A stretch of 27,949 nt of DNA from assembly GCA_037131065.1 (NCBI GenBank), contig JBAXRT010000025.1, positions 1-27,949 on the forward strand. Direction: 5' to 3'. The notes beneath the pieces were generated by a model, which saw nothing but the letters and a program-made list of their open reading frames with translations, did no database searches and was not told where the DNA came from. A program made the position numbers and the translations under genes. How positions within the stretch are numbered: position 1 is the stretch's first letter; each line of letters begins with the position of its first letter. Source of the stretch: JBAXRT01 sp037131065 (GTDB lineage: Bacteria > Bacteroidota > Bacteroidia > Bacteroidales > FEN-979). Below, piece by piece: positions 8,615-14,990 of this stretch.

Positions 8615-9577
8615 GTGGAAAAACGATTTATTAACCGGGGGAATAAGGCAACGAAGACGGGGTTCGGGGAGGGATTGCTGATGGCGGGAAACCGTGATCC
8701 AAGGGTGGTTGCGATCGGAGCGGACATCACTACCTCGGTCGGTGTAAATCTTTTTGCTGAAAAGTTCCCCGGACGGTTCATCTCGCTGGGAATAGCCGAA
8801 CAGAATTGTGCCGGTTTCGCAGCCGGTCTTTCACTATCGGGAAAGGTCCCTGTTTTCTCCACGTATGGAGTGTTTGCATCTCTCCGCGCAGCGGACCAGA
8901 TCAGAATTTCGGTTTGCTACAACAATCTTCATGTCATCATTGGAGGTGCACATGCGGGTGTTTCGGTTGGGCCCGACGGGGCAACACACCAGGCGCTTGA
9001 AGATATTGCAGTGATGCGGGCCATGCCGAACATGACAGTTCTCTCCCCCTGCGATGCAACCCAGGCAAGTATCCTGACCATGGCTGCTGTTGAAAAGTTG
9101 AACGGGCCCGTCTATATTCGTTTTGGCAGGGAAGCGATGCCCGATTTTACTCACGATGGGATGGAGACTAAGATCGGAAAGGCGCAGATACTCCACGAAG
9201 GCTCAGACCTGGCCATCATTGCCACCGGCCATCTTGCCTGGGAAGCCCTTCAAGCGGCCTATACCCTTGAGGACCGCGGTATTCATGCCCGGGTCCTGAA
9301 CATCCATACCATCAAACCGATCGACGAATTGGCCATTATTGAAGCGGCAAAGGGAACAGGGCTCATCCTAACAGCGGAAGAGCACCAGGTTGCCGGCGGA
9401 CTTGGCAGTGCGGTTGCGGAGGTGGTATGCCGGAATTTCCCGGTCCGCATGGAGATGATCGGGATCAGGGATCGATTCGGGGAGTCGGGAGACCCGTTTG
9501 AACTGATGAAAAAATTCGGACTGACGGCGGCTTCCATTGAACAGGCTGCTCTTGAGTTACTCAACAACAAAGGCTGA
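8615..9577 (+). CDS. Transketolase, C-terminal (pyrimidine-binding) subunit
   Basis: The 320-residue second half of the split transketolase, pairing with the preceding product to form the active site. The catalytic Glu62 lies in ISLGIAEQN, the thiamine pyrimidine-activating motif. GGAHAGVSVGPDGATHQALEDIA (from about 110) matches the conserved phosphate-binding region. The C-terminal domain contains EEHQVAGGLGSAVAEVV. The start is GTG at 8615, since no suitable ATG occurs before residue 23 and the conserved region begins soon after. The gene follows the first subunit by 48 bases of octamer repeat and ends ten bases from the convergent truA gene. Confidence 0.93.
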   Translation: MEKRFINRGNKATKTGFGEGLLMAGNRDPRVVAIGADITTSVGVNLFAEKFPGRFISLGIAEQNCAGFAAGLSLSGKVPVFSTYGVFASLRAADQIRISVCYNNLHVIIGGAHAGVSVGPDGATHQALEDIAVMRAMPNMTVLSPCDATQASILTMAAVEKLNGPVYIRFGREAMPDFTHDGMETKIGKAQILHEGSDLAIIATGHLAWEALQAAYTLEDRGIHARVLNIHTIKPIDELAIIEAAKGTGLILTAEEHQVAGGLGSAVAEVVCRNFPVRMEMIGIRDRFGESGDPFELMKKFGLTAASIEQAALELLNNKG

Positions 9578-9586
9578 TCATTTCCT

Positions 9587-10477
9587 TCAGAGATCTTCGG
9601 GGTAATCAATCTTGACAAGGTGAAGACCGCAGGCAGGAACGGACATCCCGGCATTTGACCGGTCGAGGCTGCCGATGATCCATTGCAGTTCATCCAGTGA
9701 GAGTTTGCCTTTGCCCATCTTGAGCAGGGTACCAACGATGGCTCTCACCATGTTCCGGAGGAACCGGTCGGCCCTGATAGTGAAGAGCAGCTCCTTTCCT
9801 TCCCATTCCCAGACGGCATATTCGACCTTGCAGATGTTTGTCTTTGTATCGGTGTCGACCTTTGAGAAAGAGGTAAAATCCCTGGTTTGAATAATCAGAC
9901 GGGCACCCTGGTTCATAAGTTCAACATCCAGCGAACCATGCATCGGAAGAGTAAGACCATCACGGAAAGGATCTTTTTCGGGTGATAAAAAATATTGATA
10001 GGTTCTGGATAACGCCGAAAATCTCGCATGTGAATCGGGTTTGACCGGAAAGATCCGGTAGAGTGCTATATCGGGATCCAAGTATGAATTTAGTTTAAAA
10101 ATAAGATTTTCGAGCCTTCGTGGCGGCAGCGGTGAGGCAGCATCGAAGTGGGCAAAATATTCTGAGGAGTGTACACCGGCATCGGTGCGTCCTGCCCCGG
10201 TGAGCCGGACCTGCACACGCAGCATCATACTCATGGCCTCTTCAACGACCTGCTGAACCGAGCGTCCGTTTGGCTGACGCTGCCAGCCACTGTAATGAGT
10301 TCCCTTGTAGGCCATTTTAATAAAATACCTCTGCGTCGCCAATGTTCCCTTTTTATAATCTTTGACTTTCCCTGTAAAGGCAGGAATATTTTTCAAAGGT
10401 ACGATTAATGAAAATATCTCTCGGAAACCGATGTTCCGGTCGGAAAGATTATTTAGACCGACTAAAAATTCATCCAT
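9587..10477 (-). CDS. truA: tRNA pseudouridine synthase A
   Basis: TruA converts uridines 38-40 of the tRNA anticodon stem-loop to pseudouridine. The catalytic motif is GAGRTDAGVHS with Asp99 (numbered from the far ATG). YKGTHYSGWQRQPNGRSVQ and RADRFLRNMVRAIVGTLL are family signatures. The open frame from 10477 gives 296 residues, with about 45 residues before the point where TruA proteins usually begin. A TTG at 10342 (giving an A-T-Q-R-Y-F-I-K start), preceded by AAAAAGGGAAC, is a plausible true start, for 251 residues. Both starts remain possible. The gene is convergent with transketolase and divergent from the first hydrogenase operon. Confidence 0.93.
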   Translation of the reverse strand: MDEFLVGLNNLSDRNIGFREIFSLIVPLKNIPAFTGKVKDYKKGTLATQRYFIKMAYKGTHYSGWQRQPNGRSVQQVVEEAMSMMLRVQVRLTGAGRTDAGVHSSEYFAHFDAASPLPPRRLENLIFKLNSYLDPDIALYRIFPVKPDSHARFSALSRTYQYFLSPEKDPFRDGLTLPMHGSLDVELMNQGARLIIQTRDFTSFSKVDTDTKTNICKVEYAVWEWEGKELLFTIRADRFLRNMVRAIVGTLLKMGKGKLSLDELQWIIGSLDRSNAGMSVPACGLHLVKIDYPEDL

Positions 10478-10498
10478 TTAATAAAATAATATTTTCTA

Positions 10499-10516
10499 TT
10501 GTTAGTTTATTCACAA
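10499..10516 (+). promoter_or_regulatory. Rex-like operator upstream of the first hydrogenase operon
   Basis: TTGTTAGTTTATTCACAA is an 18-base imperfect palindrome that fits the Rex consensus TTGTtAA-N4-TTaACAA / TTGTGAA-N4-TTCACAA in all but one arm position (G at 10505). It ends nine bases before a TAATTTTG -7 element, so bound repressor would cover the -33 region. Rex releases DNA when NADH is high, which would induce H2-evolving enzymes. The site is called by eye from known consensus; no rex gene is in the window. Confidence 0.7.
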
Positions 10517-10525
10517 AAGAAGTTA

Positions 10526-10533
10526 TAATTTTG
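10526..10533 (+). promoter_or_regulatory. Candidate -7 promoter element of the first hydrogenase operon
   Basis: TAATTTTG matches TAnnTTTG exactly and lies 62 bases before the ATG of the first NuoE-type gene. A TTG at 10499-10501 lies 24 bases upstream, somewhat beyond the usual 19-21, so the -33 element is uncertain. Confidence 0.5.
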
Positions 10534-10595
10534 CTTGGTTTTAAGGCTTAAAAACTTTTATTATCTATAAATCAATAGTTTAAAGAAAAATAAAG

Positions 10596-11060
10596 ATGGC
10601 AACTAACGATTACCTTATTCATGATTTGGTTGAAAAACACGGTCATGATAGAACCAGTCTGATGCCAATCCTACAGGGTGTAGTTGATTCGAAGAACTAC
10701 ATTTCAGACATGGACATGACAGAGATTGCAAGGGAACTTGATATGTCGGCCGCCCAGGTTTTTGGGACAGCAACCTTTTATTCATTCCTGGATACTGAAC
10801 CTCGGGGAAAATACGTGATCCGTGTTTGTAAAACCATTACATGCGACATGCACGGAAAGAAGACGATCATCCAGACCCTGGAAGACATGCTGAAGATCAA
10901 GACCGGGGAGACCACTCCCAACAAGAAGTTCACCTTGCTGGAGACGAATTGCCTGGGCTGGTGCCATGAAGGACCCGCCATGCTCATCAATGAAAAGCCC
11001 TTTTCAGGGCTTACACCTGAGAAGGTACACGATATCATCAGCGAATACATGCATAAGTAA
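10596..11060 (+). CDS. hydC: NADH-linked [FeFe] hydrogenase, NuoE-like [2Fe-2S] subunit
   Basis: A 154-residue thioredoxin-like ferredoxin of the NuoE/HydC family, the small electron-transfer subunit next to the flavin subunit in HydABC enzymes. An N-terminal helical bundle (about 1-65, ending in FGTATFYSF) precedes the [2Fe-2S] domain, with ligands Cys78 and Cys83 (CKTITC) and Cys119 and Cys123 (CLGWC). It is first in a three-gene operon; the NuoF-type subunit starts 25 bases after its stop. A Rex-like operator and a TAATTTTG element lie upstream. Length and all four cysteines are normal for the family. Confidence 0.93.
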   Translation: MATNDYLIHDLVEKHGHDRTSLMPILQGVVDSKNYISDMDMTEIARELDMSAAQVFGTATFYSFLDTEPRGKYVIRVCKTITCDMHGKKTIIQTLEDMLKIKTGETTPNKKFTLLETNCLGWCHEGPAMLINEKPFSGLTPEKVHDIISEYMHK

Positions 11061-11085
11061 TTATTAAATCAAAGGAGATTACATC

Positions 11086-12252
11086 ATGTCAGAATCAATG
11101 CTAAAGAGAGTTGATCTCATTTTCGGTGAATATTCCAACGTTAAATATCAGGTGCTGGCAGATACGCTGATACGTTCCAACGAAGATATTTTAAAAGATA
11201 TAATGGATTCAGGCCTCAAGGGAAGAGGCGGAGCCGGTTTCCCGACTGCCATGAAATGGAAACTGACTGCTGATGCACCGGGGAATGAAAAATATGTTGT
11301 ATGCAATGCTGATGAAGGGGAACCCGGCACTTTCAAAGACAAGGAGATCCTCACGCGCGTTCCGAGAAAGGTGTTTTCCGGGATGGCCATCTGCGGGAAG
11401 GTGATCGGCGCAAAGAAGGGGTTTCTCTATCTTCGCGGCGAGTACCGTTTCCTTCTTCCTGAACTGAACAAAGAGATCGAAACATTTCACGAATTTGCCA
11501 GGGAACTTGGGGTTGATTTCACAATAGAGATCCTCCTAGGCAGCGGCGCTTACATCTGTGGTGAGGAGAGCGCCCTTTTTGAATCCATGGAAGGCGAACG
11601 CGGCGAACCGCGAAACAAGCCCCCCTATCCCACCAACTCAGGTTATCTTAAAAAGCCTACGGTCATCAACAATGTTGAGACCTTTGTGAATGTGCTGATG
11701 ATTATGCGGCTTGGCGCCGACCAGTATAAGAAGCTCGGCACCACCGACTCGAGGGGATCCAAAGTATTCTCCGTTTCAGGGGATACACCGATTCCCGGCA
11801 TTTATGAACTGGAGTTGGGAATGCCGCTTGACCGTTTCGTGGATGAATTCGGAGATGGAGACACAAAGGCAGTGCAGGTCGGAGGCGCATCGGGTTTCTG
11901 CGTACCAAGGAAAAAATTCAAGGATACCGTGATCGGGTTTGAGGGCGTTCCGACCGGAGGATCGATGATGATCTTTAACAGTTCCCGCTCCATGTATAAT
12001 GTATTGCACAACTACCTTGAGTTCTTTGAAGAAGAATCCTGCGGCCAGTGCACCCCTTGCCGGGTCGGCTGCCAGCAGTTGCTCAAGGGCATTGTCGCCG
12101 TTAAGAAGGGTGAAAAGAAGACCGGTTACCTCGACCAGCTCATGAAACTTAGCGAAAGCATGAAGATCACTGCAAAGTGCGGTCTCGGCCAGTCGGTTGC
12201 CAACTCATTCTCTTCCATCGTCAATAATTTCAGAGAAGAGATGATCTATTAA
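11086..12252 (+). CDS. hydB: NADH-linked [FeFe] hydrogenase, NuoF-like FMN/NADH subunit (core only)
   Basis: The diaphorase subunit that binds FMN and NADH. The glycine-rich FMN/NADH region is GLKGRGGAGFPTAMKW (about 44-59), followed by VVCNADEGEPGTFKD and YICGEESALFESMEG. The [4Fe-4S] site has Cys319, Cys322 and Cys325 (SCGQCTPCRVG) and Cys365. At 388 residues it is only the NuoF core. It lacks the N-terminal thioredoxin-like [2Fe-2S] domain and the C-terminal 2[4Fe-4S] domain found in Thermotoga-type HydB, so its electron routing probably differs from that of the bifurcating enzymes. An AAAGGAGAT ribosome-binding site precedes the ATG. The gene lies between the NuoE-type and catalytic subunit genes. 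Confidence 0.93.
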   Translation: MSESMLKRVDLIFGEYSNVKYQVLADTLIRSNEDILKDIMDSGLKGRGGAGFPTAMKWKLTADAPGNEKYVVCNADEGEPGTFKDKEILTRVPRKVFSGMAICGKVIGAKKGFLYLRGEYRFLLPELNKEIETFHEFARELGVDFTIEILLGSGAYICGEESALFESMEGERGEPRNKPPYPTNSGYLKKPTVINNVETFVNVLMIMRLGADQYKKLGTTDSRGSKVFSVSGDTPIPGIYELELGMPLDRFVDEFGDGDTKAVQVGGASGFCVPRKKFKDTVIGFEGVPTGGSMMIFNSSRSMYNVLHNYLEFFEEESCGQCTPCRVGCQQLLKGIVAVKKGEKKTGYLDQLMKLSESMKITAKCGLGQSVANSFSSIVNNFREEMIY

Positions 12253-12285
12253 TCCATTGTTAACCAGATAATAAGAAAACAAGAT

Positions 12286-14082
12286 ATGGCTAAGAAAAAG
12301 ATAAACCTGGTGATTGACGGGATCAAGATTGCCGTCGAGGAAGGGACAACCATTCTGGAGGCTGCAAGGAAGCTGAACATACACATACCTACCCTCTGTT
12401 ACCATGACGACCTGTGTGTTGCAGGCAACTGCCGGGTTTGTGTGGTTGAACAGGAGAAGATGAAATCCCTGCCTGCCGCTTGTGCGATGCCGGTCTCGGA
12501 AGGGATGATCATCCATACCAACAGCATGAAGGTACGTCTTGCCCGAAAGCACGTCGTGGAACTTTTGCTTTCAGAGCACAATGCCGACTGCACAAAATGT
12601 TATAAGAACGGCAATTGTGAATTGCAGGTACTGGCTTCACAGATGCTGACCGGGGACCACATGTTCCTTGATCTTGTTCCCGATAAAAAATACACCCTCG
12701 ACTCCTTCAACACAGCTATTATCAAGGACGACTCCCGCTGCATCCGTTGCCAGCGCTGCGTCCGTACCTGCGAAGAGCTACAGAGCGTCAGTGCACTGGG
12801 TGTCGCTTACAAGGGAAGCAAGATGAAAATATCTACTTTCTATGAGCATTCGCTTTTGGAAGTCGTCTGTACCAATTGCGGCCAGTGCGTAAACCGCTGT
12901 CCGACCGGTGCCCTGATCGAACGCAACTACATTGACCAGGTATGGGATGCCATCTACGATACCAACAAGCATGTGGTTGTTCAGACCGCTCCTGCCGTCC
13001 GTATTGCCCTTGGAGAAGCACTCGGAATGCCCCCGGGCAAAATCGTTACTGGTAAGATGGTTACCGCTCTGAAACGTCTCGGGTTCAATTCGGTCCTTGA
13101 TACCGATTTCACTGCGGACCTGACCATCATTGAAGAGGGTCACGAACTGCTGAACCGTCTGAAAAAGGCACTGGTCGACAAGGATCCGAAGGTATCACTG
13201 CCGATGGCCACCTCCTGTTCCCCCGGCTGGATAAAATTCATTGAACATACATTTCCCGAATATCTGCCGAACCTTTCGACCTGCAAATCCCCGCAACAGA
13301 TGTTTGGCGCACTTGCGAAAACATATTACGCCCAGAAACGCAAACTCGATTCCAAAAACATCGTCTCGGTGTCAGTGATGCCCTGCACTGCGAAGAAGTT
13401 TGAAGCCAATCGTCCAGAAATGAGATCAAGCGGGTATAAGGATGTTGATTTTGTTCTGACCACCCGTGAACTTGCGATCATGATCAAACAGGCCGGTCTC
13501 GATTTTGAAGCCCTTCCTGAAGAGCGTTTCGACAGCATAATGGGCAGTTCAACCGGGGCAGCCGTTATTTTCGGTTCCACTGGTGGCGTAATGGAAGCAG
13601 CGCTCCGCACGGCATACGAAGTTGTGACCGGCCGAGAAGTTCCGTTTGATGGCCTTAACATAACCGCGGTCCGCGGAACAGAAGGTGAGATCAGGGAAGC
13701 ATCCATCAAGATCGACAAGGTAAAACCTGAATGGAAATTCCTTGAGGGAGTTGAGCTGAAATGTGTTGTGGCAAACGGCCTTGCCAATGCAAAAAAGGTC
13801 ATGCAGAATGTAAAAGAGGGCAAAGCCCATTATCATTTTATTGAGATCATGGCTTGCCCGGGCGGATGTCTCGGTGGCGGTGGACAACCCATTCCGACTA
13901 ACCAGGAGATCCGTTCAAAACGAAAAAAGGCTATTTACGAAGAAGATATGGGTATGCCCATCCGAAAATCACATGAAAATCCAGAAATTGCTGAGATCTA
14001 CAAAGAATTCCTACTCGAACCACTCGGGCACAAATCCCATGAACTACTCCATACTCACTATACTCCTCGGAAGAGGTACTAG
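12286..14082 (+). CDS. hydA: [FeFe] hydrogenase catalytic subunit (first copy, TSCSPGW variant)
   Basis: The 598-residue catalytic subunit reduces protons or oxidises H2. Domains in order: [2Fe-2S] (Cys38, 49, 52, 66); His-Cys3 [4Fe-4S] (His98, Cys102, 105, 111); 2[4Fe-4S] (Cys152/155/158/162 and 195/198/201/205); H-cluster domain; small-subunit-like C-terminus containing RKSHENPEIAEIYKEF. H-cluster motifs are L1 TSCSPGW (309-315), L2 MPCTAKKFE (Cys367) and L3 EIMACPGGCLGGG (Cys524, Cys528). L1 has Cys311-Ser312 where many enzymes, including the second copy here, have Cys-Cys. Length and domain order match bifurcating-type HydA. It is last in its operon, followed by a strong terminator. Confidence 0.95.
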   Translation: MAKKKINLVIDGIKIAVEEGTTILEAARKLNIHIPTLCYHDDLCVAGNCRVCVVEQEKMKSLPAACAMPVSEGMIIHTNSMKVRLARKHVVELLLSEHNADCTKCYKNGNCELQVLASQMLTGDHMFLDLVPDKKYTLDSFNTAIIKDDSRCIRCQRCVRTCEELQSVSALGVAYKGSKMKISTFYEHSLLEVVCTNCGQCVNRCPTGALIERNYIDQVWDAIYDTNKHVVVQTAPAVRIALGEALGMPPGKIVTGKMVTALKRLGFNSVLDTDFTADLTIIEEGHELLNRLKKALVDKDPKVSLPMATSCSPGWIKFIEHTFPEYLPNLSTCKSPQQMFGALAKTYYAQKRKLDSKNIVSVSVMPCTAKKFEANRPEMRSSGYKDVDFVLTTRELAIMIKQAGLDFEALPEERFDSIMGSSTGAAVIFGSTGGVMEAALRTAYEVVTGREVPFDGLNITAVRGTEGEIREASIKIDKVKPEWKFLEGVELKCVVANGLANAKKVMQNVKEGKAHYHFIEIMACPGGCLGGGGQPIPTNQEIRSKRKKAIYEEDMGMPIRKSHENPEIAEIYKEFLLEPLGHKSHELLHTHYTPRKRY

Positions 14083-14102
14083 ACACACACTACCCTTACT
14101 AC

Positions 14103-14133
14103 AAAAAGCTGCCCGGGAGGCAGCTTTTTTTTT
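14103..14133 (+). terminator. Rho-independent terminator of the first hydrogenase operon
   Basis: A perfect 11-base stem (AAAAAGCTGCC at 14103-14113 with GGCAGCTTTTT at 14119-14129), loop CGGGA, and a T-run to 14133. It lies 21 bases after the catalytic subunit stop. Confidence 0.93.
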
Positions 14134-14135
14134 AT

Positions 14136-14167
14136 AAAAAAGGCTGCCTGAATTTAACAGGCAGCCT
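14136..14167 (-). terminator. Rho-independent terminator of the minus-strand secreted protein gene
   Basis: A perfect 10-base stem (14141-14150 with 14158-14167) and a 7-base AT loop. On the minus strand it is followed by a T-run (the A-run at 14136-14141 on the plus strand). It lies 39 bases beyond the stop of the minus-strand gene. Its arm (AGGCTGCCTG) is related in sequence to the neighbouring plus-strand terminator. Confidence 0.88.
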
Positions 14168-14205
14168 AAGCGCATCTAATTATATGGTATAAAGAACGAA
14201 AAGGA

Positions 14206-14859
14206 TTAATCTTCAATTTCTATAACGATCTTCTTCCCGTATTTGGTATTCTTGATCGAGTAGTTTTTAACCTTGCTCATGGGAATGTCGCCGATCACAT
14301 CGGAAATGGTCTCCCCCCTTTTCTCCCGGTAGAAAAAATCGCCGCCCGAAAACACATTCCCGTGCCCCCGGTAGATATCCTCAAAATCTTCCGGTGAAGG
14401 TAAATCGCCCACTTCACAGGGAAAATCAAAATTATATTTGTATTCATACCGGTGTGGATTTTTATCGCCGTGCACCCTGACGTGCCCCCCCGGGCCCCTC
14501 TGAATAACGATGCATTTCTCGATCTTTTTGGTGATTGAGTCCATCTCTCCAGAATCGGGGATATCAGCTGTGATCATAACCTGTACATCCTTCATCTCCT
14601 TCTCCAGTCCTTTCATTTCTATCTGGAGTTCCTTTGCCATTTTTTTCAGCGCATCGGGATCAATATCGTCGGTTGTAAAAGTCGTATCAATGATTGTGGT
14701 TTTACCATCCTTATCAGAAACGACTTTCAAAACGACAGTCTTATTCTTTTCCTTTTTGAGTTCGTTTTGTGCCTTGACCGGCTTTATGATAAAAATGCTG
14801 AAGATCAAAGCAAGACCGATCATCATCGGGATTGATTTAAAGGTTGAAAAATTTTTCAT
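14206..14859 (-). CDS. Secreted protein of unknown function
   Basis: A 217-residue protein I do not recognise. Residues 1-30 are a signal peptide (hydrophobic core at about 12-26, cleavage likely after V-K-A). The mature protein starts with a Lys/Glu-rich stretch, then VVLKVVSDKDGKTTIIDTTF. A helical region with coiled-coil character follows (about 70-95, with LKKMAKELQIEMKGLEKEM). The centre is His/Arg/Gly-rich and acidic (RGPGGHVRVHGDKNPHRYEYKY), with only two mature cysteines. It lies divergent from a histidine kinase/response regulator operon, and four GTTAA repeats sit between the starts. It may therefore be a target or partner of that system; this is inference. It has its own terminator. 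Confidence 0.75.
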   Translation of the reverse strand: MKNFSTFKSIPMMIGLALIFSIFIIKPVKAQNELKKEKNKTVVLKVVSDKDGKTTIIDTTFTTDDIDPDALKKMAKELQIEMKGLEKEMKDVQVMITADIPDSGEMDSITKKIEKCIVIQRGPGGHVRVHGDKNPHRYEYKYNFDFPCEVGDLPSPEDFEDIYRGHGNVFSGGDFFYREKRGETISDVIGDIPMSKVKNYSIKNTKYGKKIVIEIED

Positions 14860-14884
14860 AGAGTTGTTGTTTGGGTTGATGAAG

Positions 14885-14892
14885 CAAAACTA
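14885..14892 (-). promoter_or_regulatory. Candidate -7 element for the minus-strand secreted protein gene
   Basis: On the minus strand this reads TAGTTTTG, matching TAnnTTTG, 25 bases before the ATG at 14859. The GTTAA repeat block begins 22 bases further upstream, where the -33 element would be. Confidence 0.5.
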
Positions 14893-14914
14893 ATGGCTCT
14901 TAGGCCTGGAATTT

Positions 14915-14951
14915 GTTAATCAAGCGTTAAAATTGGTTAAGAAATAGTTAA
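14915..14951 (+). promoter_or_regulatory. Four helically phased GTTAA repeats, likely response-regulator binding region
   Basis: GTTAA occurs at 14915, 14926, 14936 and 14947, with start-to-start spacings of 11, 10 and 11 bases, so all copies face the same side of the helix. OmpR-family regulators bind direct repeats with this period. The block lies between the divergent secreted protein gene and the kinase/regulator operon, at the -33 position for both candidate -7 elements. Autoregulation by the adjacent response regulator is inferred. Confidence 0.6.
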
Positions 14952-14978
14952 TCTTTTTTTTCAGGCTGATCCTTTTGA

Positions 14979-14986
14979 TAATTTTG
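14979..14986 (+). promoter_or_regulatory. Candidate -7 element of the kinase/regulator operon
   Basis: TAATTTTG matches TAnnTTTG and ends four bases before the kinase ATG at 14991. If used, transcription would begin at or very near the start codon, giving a leaderless message. No good -33 sequence precedes it, which would fit activator dependence. Confidence 0.4.
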
Positions 14987-14990
14987 AGCC

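Noticed and set aside
7733..9577. Split transketolase as a broken gene
   Set aside because: Two-gene transketolases with exactly this division are a known normal form. Both halves have intact motifs and proper starts.
10343..10477. 45-residue N-terminal extension of TruA as a real domain
   Set aside because: TruA proteins normally begin close to the R-Y-F-I-K segment, and a TTG start with a purine-rich leader lies there. The extension has no recognisable motif, so it is noted as uncertain only.
1..10480. parS site or replication origin next to parAB
   Set aside because: I looked for a 14-16 base GTTTCACGTGAAAC-like palindrome and DnaA-box clusters and saw none.
14103..14167. Terminal inverted repeats of a mobile element
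   Set aside because: Each hairpin closes on itself and carries a T-run in the right direction for the gene it follows, and no transposase is present.
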